Shown here: positions 46,597-57,224 of the stretch, piece after piece
Layout: every line of letters begins with the position of its first letter
Numbering within the stretch: position 1 is the first letter of the stretch
Assembly (NCBI GenBank): GCA_010015655.1
Contig: ML976681.1
Span: 644,819-708,818, forward strand
Source of the DNA: Bimuria novae-zelandiae CBS 107.79
Lineage: Eukaryota > Ascomycota > Dothideomycetes > Pleosporales > Didymosphaeriaceae
Reading direction: 5' to 3'
DNA: 64,000 bases
The notes under the pieces: generated by a model
The model's database searches: none
What the model saw: only the letters and a program-made list of their open reading frames with translations
Told to the model about the DNA's origin: nothing
Made by a program: the position numbers and the translations under genes

Positions 46597-47206
46597 GCGA
46601 GAGGTTCCGGCGTAATCGCACCGTTTCGCAAATTACTGGCAGTGGAGGGCCATTGGAAATAAATAGGCATGCGATGGGCGAACACGGAGTTACAACGGCG
46701 TTTTACCGAGCATCTTGCGTATGGAATACCACACGGACTGGGTGTTGAATATGGTTGCTATCGTCGTCGAGCGCTCGGATGGACTGTTCATCTTCACGTT
46801 TACATCTACCTTTCGCATGCACAAATGTAGTTCTCAACATACTAGATTCCCACTTTACATGTTCATCTTCCCTGTGACGTTTGCTCCTCGTAACTCGGTC
46901 TCGGGTCCAATCACGGCATTAAATAGGGAAGGTCCCTCCGTGCAGCGAGTAGCCGGAGCATAAAAATGGTACCCACGATGCTCATCAAATCTCCTTAGGG
47001 AGAGGTCTTATTTCAGCTAGTTATTGAGCGTAACTCTCCCTATTAGATCCCTGCTTATTACTTAAGGAGCGAGTTAGCAATGCGAGCAGCACAGCCACTT
47101 CTAGAATTCACTTCCACCCTCGTTCACTTTTTCACTCAACAGGCGAATTTGATACTGTATATATATCCCCAAGTTTGAAAAATCTGTAACGTTGCTAATT
47201 GCCCTA
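46597..47206. other. Intergenic region downstream of FEN1
   Basis: FEN1 3' region, no other feature recognised. Confidence 0.35.
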
Positions 47207-47306
47207 GGTCGGAGCGGCGTAACGGTTACGTCCCAAGAGTTTTCTCCTCACCTCGAGGAGTTTCTCTTTTGGCATAGCAGGATGGGGGTTCGAATCCCGG
47301 ACGCGT
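47207..47306 (+). ncRNA. tRNA-like Pol III element (tRNA relic or SINE head)
   Basis: CGGCGTAACGG near 47,215-47,225 matches the tRNA A-box and can fold as a D-arm (GCGT/ACGT). GGGTTCGAATCCC near 47,286-47,298 is a perfect B-box/T-arm. Between them is a long hairpin (CTCCT-cacctcg-AGGAG, extended by CCAAGAG/CTCTTTTGG). The loop lacks the T33 expected of an anticodon, and the acceptor strands (ggtcgga and gacgcgt) do not pair, so a working tRNA is not supported. T-runs downstream (from 47,321) could end Pol III transcription. Confidence 0.4.
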
Positions 47307-47431
47307 ATGCATAGATGTTTCTTTTTTTTTCTTTTTTTTTTTTTGAGGTGCGTCTCTTGCGGTAGGGACAATATGGATGCTAAGATGTTTGGCGAGGGTA
47401 GGAATTGCTTTGTGAAAGTGTAGAGGAGTAT

Positions 47432-47435
<4 letters not shown>

Positions 47436-47466
<31 letters not shown>
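47436..47466. repeat. Poly-T tract of 31
   Basis: An uninterrupted run of 31 T follows two shorter T-runs at 47,322-47,344. On the other strand this reads as poly-A and could be the tail of a retroposed element. Confidence 0.7.
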
Positions 47467-47468
<2 letters not shown>

Positions 47469-47905
47469 AGTGGTAGATAATACTAAAGTAGAGGGATGGA
47501 GTGGTAGATAATATACGCATTCAGCTTATTTTCTTGCATATATGTATAACTGAGTTCCCCCACTGCGTTAAAGCTCCTGGAAGGAAATCTAGGTGCGATT
47601 CTTATTACTGAAAAAGACGGCTATACGCCATTGAGGTTAAGCACCATGTTCACTTCCACGCAACGGGTAGAACGTAGAATGTAAGCTGGAATTTTTATTG
47701 CTAACGCAGAGCATTCTGCGTTCTTATACCTATGATGAATCTTTTGATCGCAGAGGCCGCTTTCCCTATGCAATTTCTCGGTTACGCTTACATCCCTCAA
47801 CCGATGCAGAGATCCGTGTCCTTCCCGCTATCCCGCATGTCCGCAATTTGTAGACTCCGCTGAATAACGAAATTCTGGTCTGAAGAACCATATAATGCCC
47901 CTCTT

Positions 47906-48910
47906 CTAGCGCGTAGATCCCAAATTGGTCTTGAGCAAGATGTGTGCCCACCCATGCCCGAGCTCTGGTTCGCGACGAACCCTAACGTACTCACTTGCGG
48001 CCTTGGGAGCGGGCGACCTCGTCACCTTTAGAATAGGATTGAAAGACCCGACCAATCTGCAGATATCCGGTCCATCTTCGCCCAGGAACCTGCGAACCTG
48101 CCAGTCATCCTTCACATCGACGCACGAACCATGTCGTGCTTGAGCACGACATTGATCTCCCGAGTGCTGATCTTGAACAAGACCGCGTCCACCGAAACTG
48201 GTTCGCTGAAGAGAACCAACCAGTCACCGTTCTCGTGCCCAAGGATGCGCTTGAGAAGCAAGTAACTGCGGAACGCGTCGTCGTGGAAGTGGCCATTTTT
48301 CTCGACCTGGCATTCAAAGTCGATGTCGTGATCGGCTTTTGCGCGCAGAATGGGGAGCAGGTCCACGTGTGAATCGTTGTTGAAGGCGCGGCTGGAGACT
48401 GAGAGGTGGAGGTTCTGCACGGATCCGATGTTCTGTGCATCCTCGAAGTAGCTAGCAGGGAGTGGTCTGAACTTGTCGTAGTCCGCGTGGAGTGTTAGAG
48501 ATCCCTTCCGCTCTGAAAGAAGCACTGGTGTGCCATATAGCTGTGGTAAGTACTGTGTACTATCTTGGAGGAGCTTACGTGGAAGGTACTCTGCGCGGAT
48601 CTATCGACAGACACCCGCAAGCCTGGCATAGAAGCTAGGCTTATAGTTCATTTCTTCCTCAACTAGACGAATAGTTCTATGGGGGAGCTCTGAAGCGGTA
48701 GACCTCATCATCTCGTGGATACGGTCGACTTTGCAGCGCTCGGCCTCAGTACGATGGCTGGTTTTCTCCACTTTGGCATCGTGGGCGACCACGAGCTCGT
48801 AGATGCGGTTTAGAAGCTCTTTGTTTCCAGCGTCAGCAATCCCGTTCGAAAGGTAACAGATCTATCAGCCTTTACTTACCTCCGGGAAGATTCAGCAAGA
48901 GCTGCTTCAT
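47906..48910 (-). pseudogene. 2EXR/F-box-like family, copy 5 (nonsense)
   Basis: Exon 1 at 48,910-48,880 reads MKQLLLNLPG, followed by a GTAAGT intron. Exon 2 at 48,818-48,579 reads ELLNRIYELVVAHD and ends YARLAGVCR, then TAG at 48,603-48,601, then IRAEYLP. The stop replaces the Gln of the signature (CAG to TAG, a CpA change). The exon 2 donor is normal (GTAAGC), but the acceptor CACAG leaves exon 3 one base out of phase. Exon 3 is otherwise well kept (VDLLPILRAKADHDIDFECQ, NGDWLVLF, TREINVVLKHD) and stops at 48,112. The expected continuation (DWQVRRFLGEDGPD) is in another frame to 47,906. It has at least three lesions. Confidence 0.8.
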
Positions 48911-49282
48911 CGTGACGCTGCAGCTGGCGTGGCTACAATTGCGGCGTCGTGACGATAGCGTATATTGGAGGGAAAGAAGAGGGGAGTAGTTAAAAAGTTG
49001 GTGCTTGAAGCTCTAATCGCTTAGTCGCCAGCGGGGTGCTAGGTGAGATAAGCATGGGTGAAGGTAGGACGCACCTTGGACGAGCGTGATCGAGAAAAGC
49101 ATAAGTGAAAGCCAGACTGCAATATCACGTATCACCGACGTTTATAAAAGGATAGGTAATGAAATTCACATGTAGGAGCTCACTTCTTATTGTGTACGCT
49201 CTAGTTACAGGAACTCTAAAGTCTCCCGCCGTATGGACCCATTTAGCTCTAAGGAAAAGCCATGTAGAGAGGAATCAGAACA
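48911..49282. other. Upstream region of copy 5
   Basis: It separates copies 5 and 6, both on the minus strand. Nothing coding was recognised. Confidence 0.35.
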
Positions 49283-50145
49283 TTATTTCGTCATCTTCAA
49301 ACGTTTGCGCAAAGGCCCAACGTAACGGTGGCGCCCTTGATCCCACGCAGAAAGCTCCGGTTCCCCACGCCTCTCATCGATTACGGAAACGCTTTCATTA
49401 CATCCTTGTTGCCGCTCTGGAGGCCCAGGTATTCGTCGTGCTTCAAGAGGATCTTGACGTTCTTTGAATCGAAATTCAGAAATATCAGCGCACTTGAATT
49501 TCCGGATCATTGCGATCCACTTGTCTGTATCCTATTGGAGTATTCGGTCGAGTATCAAGTAGCTGGTGAACACGTTTTGCTCGAGGTAACCCGTCTTGAA
49601 GACATTGCATCGAAAGTACTTTTTCGGGCGGGAAATTGCTTCCAGGATTAGTATCAAGTTAATACACAAGACTTGATATTCGCTGGACTTGTGAAAGAGT
49701 ATCTAGAGATCCTTACGTGCTTGTGTATGCTGGCAACAGAACAGGATGGTAGGGTAATGGATGAGGTTTTCGGGGCCTGTGCGAACCATCCTGTGGGCAA
49801 TCCTCCCCTGCTTAAGATATATTGTAATAATTAATCAGATTGTGCGACAATTAGTTAGTTTTTAGAAATGCTTACAAGGAAAATACTCGGTGCAAATTTG
49901 TCGACAGGCACGCGTTAGAATTGCATAATAATTAGTTTTCGAGGGAGCTTTCTTATTAGCGATTTGGTTGTCCATCTTGCGAATGAGCCTTACTGGCCTG
50001 GAATCGTTTTCGAGCACAAACTTGTAGATATAATTGTGGAACTCTGATACAGTCGGATTAGATTCGAGGTCGTGGTAATATTGAAGATCAGATAATGCTT
50101 ACCTCCTGGAAGATCTAAGAGTGAGAGGCGGGACTTTCGCAGAGC
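49283..50145 (-). pseudogene. 2EXR/F-box-like family, copy 6 (degraded)
   Basis: On the minus strand SRLSLLDLPG ends exon 1 at 50,103, but no ATG is left in frame. Exon 2 at 50,043-49,876 reads ELHNYIYKFVLENDSR and ILTRACRQICTEYFP, so the signature Gln is intact here. Normal donors follow both. Exon 3 is decayed: NVFKTGYLEQNVFTSYLILD aligns with the same part of copy 5, then TAG, then KWIAMI, and a further frame change before SKNVKILLKHDEY (49,340-49,510). The area 49,800-50,450 is AT-rich, suggesting RIP or old decay. Confidence 0.7.
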
Positions 50146-50207
50146 TACATTATTTTATTAGATCGAAATAACGTAATGCATAAGAAGACCCACATTGGTA
50201 GTACTCT

Positions 50208-50456
50208 TTATTAATGTGTTTACAGAGGCGCTCAAGCTCCTCACATGTTATCCAGATCCATCTTGGTGAACCTTCGATGGCACTATTGATCCTGACCAGC
50301 CTCGCGGGCTCTCATATTGGCAGCGATTGCGGTGACGAGGTCGCTTACACAGTGTCGGGGATCTATATTATTGAAACAATTATTAACATAATAACTATGA
50401 GGAACGCGCCAGTACTTACCTTTCGGAAGTTTGAGAAGAAGCGGCTCCTTGAGCAT
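50208..50456 (-). pseudogene. 2EXR/F-box-like family, copy 7 (truncated)
   Basis: Exon 1 at 50,456-50,420 reads MLKEPLLLKLPK with a GTAAGT donor. After the intron the expected ELRN block is missing, and the sequence resumes as DLVTAIAANMR and GQDQ before TAG. In a shifted frame the signature is still visible as LERLCKHINKEYY near 50,210-50,245. There is no exon 3. Copy 6 starts just beyond, so copy 7 was probably cut off by deletion or recombination with its neighbour. Confidence 0.6.
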
Positions 50457-50976
50457 CTTTTCGAGGAGGCTAGGTTTTATAAAACGAGTGTAAAGGCTCA
50501 CACCATAGGTATTAAGCGCAGTTACAGGCGCAAACTCCATCGTATCCATAACAGCACCAATGTGGCTAAGCTTTAACTGAAGGTGATGTTGGTGTCTAGT
50601 AGAGCGAAGGAGAGAAGACGCGAGAGTCTCGCGATTAAGATTTTAAACTCTCTGTCACCGGGAAAACTGCGGGGTACTATAAAAGAAAAGTGCAGGGAAA
50701 GGCAGGTGGCAATCTCCACGTGTAAATAGGTAGCTCGCATGTGAAGACAAGCTATAATATTATATATCGCGAACTTTCAGCAACGAGGATCTCAAATCTT
50801 CAAGGCTAATTCAGCTACAAAGACAATAGAACATACAGGAAGGAGACATTGCTGTGTCCCTCGAGTCTGCTAAGCTGTCTCAATCACGCCAACTGCCATT
50901 TCGTTTATGTCCATCGACCAGCTAGCCTCTACCATGCCAGAACCACACTCTGTACCAACCCCATCAAGATTACCTT

Positions 50977-51930
50977 TTAATCATAATTATATTTCATATG
51001 GATCACAAAAATTGTGGAGTGGACGACCGTGTGGTCGGGACACCTATAGTCGCTAAAGCCCTTGCACACCCCACATTTGGTCAAGCCCAAGTGCTTCGCA
51101 TACTCGTGGTCTCCTTTACGATGTATCAAATACAGGCATCCTGCTTCTTCGAATTGAATGGTGCCGTTGCCAGGTCTTGTTAGAATCTCCAATTTTCTCG
51201 TGTCCAGTCTAAAGAAGAGTCTGTTGAAGCGGCAGTCGGTTTTGCGGAGATCAGCGAGCCAATGTGCATTGTCGTTTGAGTGAATGTGCTTAAGGGACCG
51301 TGAGCATTTCTCGAGAAAGCGGCAGGAGCAATCCTTAAGAACTATATTGCAGCCATACTTGGCAGGAGAACGCGCCCGCAAACGTAGGAGCGGCAGAAGG
51401 TCGATATAGTCATCATACGCAGGAATGCCTCGGTGTGGACTCCAATAACTGAAACTGATATCGAGCCTTTCAAAGGGATTGTCGTCGAGGAGGAACGTAT
51501 TGCTGAATGCCTCCAGGTCACGATAGCCGATGCACAAATAAACATTTCGCTGTTGGACTGGAGTACCGTTAGCTGAGTCTATCTACGGTACCATCGATTC
51601 GCGACGACTTACTTGGAAGGTACTCTCCCCGGATCTGACGGCAAACGCGGGTCAAACCAGCATAGTTGGCATTCGAGCTGTCAATATCTTTGTGGTGTTT
51701 GACTTTGAACCGAAGGCCATCGTGTGCAGCGACGAACTCGTAGATGCGGTTGCGAAGCTTTGCACATACTTAGGTATTAGCAAAGTTTATGACATGGAAT
51801 AGGCCTTCCCGGGTGGACTCAAAGTACAATGCAGAGGAAGCGCACGCAAGCGTGAACTTATCATCACCGTGTTTGCTCGCGACGTCGGCGGCGATTTACC
51901 TGCAGGCACCTTAAAGAACGGTGCCGTCAT
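50977..51930 (-). CDS. 2EXR/F-box-like family protein, copy 8 (intact)
   Basis: Exons 51,930-51,900, 51,768-51,613 and 51,557-50,977 give 255 residues. Exon 1 is MTAPFFKVPA. The usual acceptor before ELRN has changed, and the frame closes only if CCTAAG at 51,769 is used, which adds VCAK before LRNRIYEFVAAHD. The signature is intact: GLTRVCRQIRGEYLP. After intron 2 (GTAAGT...GCTAAC...CCAG) comes IQQRNVYLCIGYRDLEAFSN, then YIDLLPLLRLRA, NAHWLADL and a C-terminus with CGVCKGFSDYRCPDH, whose three Cys and one His might bind metal. That Cys cluster is absent from copy 2. The function is unknown, and with copy 2 it is one of two copies that could be expressed. Confidence 0.83.
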
Positions 51931-52647
51931 CTCCTCGCAGCGGCTGCGTCGGGCAGCCGTGTAGCAGCAAAGTTGGTATGGTGGCGTAGAGAAAGAGCTC
52001 GCTCTCTTGCTCTTTGGGTAATCAGTGTCTGCACCTTCCCTCACCCCCGTCACCCCGTCACCACAGCGACCACGCGGCTCTCAAATCAGGAAAGCGCAGG
52101 TAAAAGTGAGTCACCAACAAGGAAGGGACATCCGCGCAGTACCTGCTGCTCTTTCAACAGTCACTGCGTCATGCCGTGGCTTCAAATAGAGAAGCTGCGG
52201 AGGACGAGAATGTTTGATCTGTGCAGTGCCTTCCTGCATTCCCTGTTACTCTATACACCCACCTAGGCAGTGCCTGCCCGCTATTTTGTACGCCCTTGAA
52301 ACACTGTACTCAGACCACTTCGTAGGGTCAGGTCAGCAAGCACGAGCTCCTCACGCGCCGACATACACAATTGATAACACTGCTTCAAATCATTACAAAA
52401 ACATTTTTCACATTACCATCGTCGCTACTCATCAGATCATCCCGTGTATTCATAACCCTCGTAAAACCCCTCCGCGCTCGGGGAATCATCATCCTCCACC
52501 CTATCCATATCCATCCAAAGAGACAAGAAAAAAAAGCCCAACGTGTACATCAATACATACGACTAGAAAAGCAAGCACATTACCCGCATTTACAAAAATC
52601 ATGAACGAAGCAGAAAAGTCCGAGGAATAGAGCGAAGAGGAGACAAG
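51931..52647. other. Intergenic region upstream of copy 8
   Basis: 700 bp between the start of copy 8 and the 3' end of the DUF3824 gene. The part nearest the DUF3824 gene is A/C-rich, probably 3' leader. No gene was recognised. Confidence 0.35.
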
Positions 52648-55338
52648 CTAATGAAAAAGAGTCGACAACACAGTCTCCAGCTGCCGTGCTAGCGGATCCT
52701 CCTCCCTGTCCTTCACCCGTCCGAGCTCGTCAAACCTCGGCGGCAGCTCAATCGTCGCATCCGACGCGTTCGAATCACTCGACTCATCTCTCCTCCTACG
52801 TTCCCTCTCCCTATCCCTAGTCCTCCCATACCTCTCCCCTTCCCTATCCCGCTCCCTCGTTAACTTAGGCACCTTCTCATTCTCGGGCGTAAACTCAAAC
52901 TCCTGCGGTTGCAAATCAAACATAACCGACTTTTCCGACGCCGGCTTCACGGGCTCAGGCGCATGCGGCGGCAACGACGACCTTCCGACAGTGTAGATTG
53001 GCGAAGACGGTAAAGACTCGGTGGCGATGGAGGCATTAGGGTGGTGCGTCCCTAGACGATCTGGATGCGCGGGAATGTTAGCAGGGCTAATTCTATGGGC
53101 AGGCGAAAGCCTGGACCCACCACGTAGTTGCATGTGCTCTGTAAGGGGAGGATTGCGAGCACTCACATTATCATCCGGTCGGCGGTACCGAGGATCTTGG
53201 TGAGCGTAGGGGTTGCCTGGTTCGGGAGGGGGCGGTGTGTAACCAGTGGGTGGATGAAGGTGGCCGCCGTTCGGTGGTGGATAGCTGCTGTTCGATGGAG
53301 GGTAGTCTGCGGGGTTGTACGGGGGATAGTTGTTGTTATAGTGATCTACAGGCTGGGTTGGGGGTGGAGGGAAATAGTTTGTCTGGGGAAAATATTGGGC
53401 GTCGTCGGCACTAGAGGGTCTAGGGCTATAGCTGCCGGTAGAGTAGGCTGAGTCTTCTTGACCTATGATAGATCAAAATGGTGGTTCTTTGTCTGGATGG
53501 GGTGGATACATACGTTGTCGTTCTCTTTCGACCTTCTTTTTCTCTCGTCGCTTCGCAGCTTCGTGTGCAGCCAAACCAGCTACACCAGCAACGGCAGCAG
53601 TCTCCGCTGCTTTGCGTGTGCGACTCTTGCTCCGGCTTCTGCTTGATCGGGAGCGCCGTCGCCCGCCATCTGAAGAAGATGAAGAGCTTCGACGACGATG
53701 TCGGTGGTCTGCTGGATCGTCACGGTCGCGAGACCGACGGCTCGACGGACGATCGGTGTAAATAGGATCACCACCGTACTCTACAAGTGCTGCGTCACCA
53801 GCTGTGCTTCCGCGTCTACCGGAACGTACCGACCTGGATCTGGATTTGGATCTGGACCTTGATCTCGACTTAGACAACGCCTTGGCCTCCTTCTTCCCCT
53901 TGAACCTGTCATATAAACCTGTGATGGCGGCCCCGGTAGCGCCAGCAGCTGCGATCGGAATGCCTTGACGGACGCGACTGCGACTTCTTTGACCCTTTCG
54001 TTCTCGCGACTTGCTACGTGCGTGCTCGACAATGCCAGCCACTGCTGCACTGGCCAGGCCGACCTTGGCAGCACGTCGATTGCGCTGCTCAGGACTCATG
54101 TGTCTGCTCTCGGACCTACCACGTGAGCCAGTACTCACGACAGATTTGGACCGGGAGCGTGAAGACTTTCTACGCCTGGATCTGCTGCGACGATCTTCTA
54201 TGATGGTAGTCTGGTTTCCTTTGCCTCGCTTCCCAGCCGCGTATGCGAGGGCTCCGATACCTGCAACAGCTGCAAGCGTACCAAGCTTCTTCGTCCTGGA
54301 GGAGGATCGCTTGCGTCCTCGGTCGCCCGACCATGACCGGGAGCGTGAGCGTGAGCGTGAGCGGTTCCGCATACGGCTGATAGCTTCTGCGCCTACAGCT
54401 CCCAATGCACCGTAGCCAACTACTTGGCGAACGTGATGGCCGGGATCCTCTCCTTCTTTCTTTCTCCGGTGCCTAAGGAGTTCGGCTGCGGCGACTCCGC
54501 CGGCGATCCCTTCGGCGAGATGACGGCGGTGGTGAGGGCTCACTTCACGGCCGTTCCAAGTGTCTTTTTCCTTGTGGATGAATACCACATCATCATCACT
54601 GTATGCGTCTCGGTCGTTCCAGCGGCCGCGGCCGTATTCACGCTCGTCATAGTAGCCTTCATCGCGACGGCCACCGCGGTCGATCTCCTTGACTCTTCGC
54701 TCGTAGTAATAGTCTTGTTCTGCGCGAGGCTCGCGACGCGCCACCTGCCGGTCTTCGGCTATGCTAGAACGCTCGACGAGCTCGTAGTTGGGCTCCTCGC
54801 GTCGTATGATGACCTGCTGAGGGGCCGATTCCTGGAGAATGATGGGCTGAGGGGCTTCGTTCCGGATAATAATGGGTTGTGGTGCGGGCGGCTCAGGGCG
54901 GAAATATTCGGTAGATCTGGAGTACTTTTCGAGTTGGTACGGGTCGACCTCGCGTTCGCGTTCCACTTGACGTTCCACCCGATACTCCCTGACGGGTGGT
55001 GGGGACGGCGAGCGTTCCACCTCGCGCTCGATGCGGTACTCGCGGATCTCGCGGCGTGGCGATGGGTCGCGCTCGACCTCGCGTTCGACGAAGCGGTACT
55101 CGCGCACTTCACGGTCTCGGGTGTCGTCTCGGTCCTCGATGATGTATTTGCGCACTTCGCTGCGCTCGTCGACGACGTCATGGTGGTGGTGGTGCGGTCG
55201 GTGCACGACACGCATCTCGGATTCGTAGCGGTCCTCCTCTAGGGCGTTGTCAGGGATCTTGTAGCGCTTCACTGTGGTGTAACTGCGTCCGCCGTGGGAA
55301 CCCGTCTCCCAGTCCCGCTCTCTATATATCGTCGACAT
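52648..55338 (-). CDS. DUF3824-family Arg/Ser-rich protein
   Basis: Exons 55,338-53,514 and 53,462-52,648 give 879 residues, with one 51-nt intron (GTATGT...CATAG). The N-terminal third is Arg/Glu-rich with repeats of REYRxERExER. The middle alternates Arg/Ser runs (RSRSRSRS) with short Ala/Gly helices: EGIAGGVAAAELLRHRRKK, LAAVAGIGALAYAAGKRGK, GLASAAVAGIVEHARSK, AAAGATGAAITGLYDRFKGK and AAVAGVAGLAAHEAAKRREK, five related units each ending in basic residues. The C-terminal third is Pro/Tyr-rich (YPPPNGGHLHPPTGYTPPPP), then charged. The layout matches DUF3824 proteins of filamentous ascomycetes, whose function is unknown. Ala/Gly helices followed by basic residues could associate with membranes, but this is speculation. 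Confidence 0.85.
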
Positions 55339-57222
55339 AGCGCACAAGCTCGGGGTCAGGCTATGGCGCGAGCGAACTATGTCTCGCGACGCTGCTGTTT
55401 AGTTTGTGGTCGCTGGTAGCTGGTGCGGGGTGTGTTTATTTGCGAAGGGGCGCGATCGTGGGCTGAAGACGGGCGGTCCAGTCGGAGGCGGCAGCGCAAT
55501 GACGCAGAGTTCGCAGGCTCGTCGGCTGGCCAGTCGGCGCGAGTCGTCGATATGACTGGGCGGAGGGGCGCGGGAACCAACAGGAGGCAGCCGATGGTAA
55601 GCCTAGCGATTGGCGGCGACAACGAAGACGCACCGGGTCGTGAGAAGTGTAAGATGTTGCTATAGGGAAGGTTTGGAGGTCCTCAGCTGCGGGCGCGACG
55701 GCAGACTCAATATGTGCCCATGCCGAAACCAAGGATGGCTGCCAGGTTTGGTGGAGCAGGTCAACTGATTGACGTCACAGGGCTAGAAGCGACATGCGAA
55801 CTATCACGACTCGGTCATCAACAGTTCACGAAGGATGGGCGGAACTCGGTCGCAGATCGCCTTCGCACGCTCTATATAGCTCACAGTCAAGGCCGTGCCG
55901 TAGCAGGCTGCCTGCGTGCTCCTTCACCGTCGTCGAAAACGACACCGTATGCTGCTACAGCTCTCCCCGCGCCGCCTCGGCCCCCACCAGATGTGCGGCA
56001 TGTTTCAATCCGGCCATCTGGCAGGTTCGCATGCATTCTCGCATCATGACACCCCAAACGTAATGCGGCATTCACCTCTTCCCACTAAGTGTGAGCTCAC
56101 CGGATGCCTTGCGCTATTTAGTTGGGAGTCTTCCTACACAGCCTACCTTACGGTGTAGCAGGCCAAGCACGAGGCTCTCCAGTGCTGGTAGTGATTCACC
56201 CAGCCACCAGCTGCTGAGGTCTGACTCACTTTCGCCGCCTGGATTTGTCGACTCTTCATGACCAGAGTCTTCGAAGACGAAAACTCTGGAACAATCGTCA
56301 CCAGGCTTCAAAGTCACTATGTCTAGGAACCCTTGCATTGGAGTGCAGCACGCGCACCGGATCGTGTCTGCATGGTCGACCATTTCCGGCCGGTTGGGCT
56401 CAAGTGACCGGACGAAGGCTTGAAGATTGAATACCGTCTGCTACTGCTGTGCAGCTCTTAGAAGTGCTTTGCTTTTCGATGTCTTATCGGGAGTTGACGT
56501 TTTGCAGCATACGGCGCATGTCTGGGCAATATGTGCGGTAGGTTCTGGAAGAAAAGGTCGCCAGGCCTAGACATGAGGCAATACTGCCGCATCGTACGAA
56601 GGGCTGATCAAACAAAAATGCCCGCTGGGCCAAGTCGTCTGCGATGTGTGGTCGAATAGAGTATTGGTGGAACGAAATCGGACGACGTCTCCCCTTGACG
56701 GGTGGGACAGCGGTTGTAGCCGCATTGATTTCCCCGAACGCTTGCGCAAGCTCACTGGATGCGATTCACATCGCATAACGTTCGTCAACGCTCGCTTGCA
56801 AAGACTTCGACGGTCCAGCTGTCGCTTAGCAACAAACATATCACGAGCTGGTGCAGCGCTAAGAACCTCCGCTCACAGTTGTACCATAGTATCCGGCTAA
56901 GACGGCTTCAGGATGGTGCACCCGCAGCCACTGGACGTGAACTGGTATTACGTGGCGGTGCAATCGCCAAGACGCAGAACATCTGCAAGTGGAACCCCCG
57001 GTCAAGAAGAATGCCTAGGCACGTGCAAAACAACCCGCCTGAGGACTGCTCGCGCGAAAGATACTCGGGGATGCAGCGAAGTGGCCGTGCCGCATCGTAA
57101 AGTCCGCAGCCAAGAGAACTCTGGAATACAACTCTCTTTGGGTAAATATTGCCCGTCGGAGTTGCACACATGGGGAGCATGGTATGTGGCGTACCATCGA
57201 AGTTCGAAACTACTGGTAGTGC
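55339..57222. other. Long intergenic region without a recognised gene
   Basis: About 1.9 kb between the DUF3824 start and the Tc1/mariner element. Open frames at 56,114-56,383 (minus), 56,759-57,100 (plus) and 56,908-57,180 (minus) overlap each other and show no family match. The first has an acidic, plausible-looking stretch (CCTPMQGFLDIVTLKPGDD) and could be a small gene, but I cannot support it. The first 300 bp are probably the DUF3824 promoter. Confidence 0.45.
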
Positions 57223-57224
57223 TA

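Noticed and set aside
47207..47306. Functional tRNA gene
   Set aside because: A-box and T-arm are present, but the acceptor stem does not pair and no valid anticodon loop with T33 can be drawn.
54424..55242. 272-codon plus-strand frame
   Set aside because: It is antisense to the DUF3824 gene. Its Val/Ala/Phe-rich make-up mirrors the Arg/Glu codons of the other strand.
56114..56383. Small minus-strand gene of 89 codons
   Set aside because: It has a plausible composition but no homology, splice or promoter evidence, and it is mentioned only in the intergenic entry.
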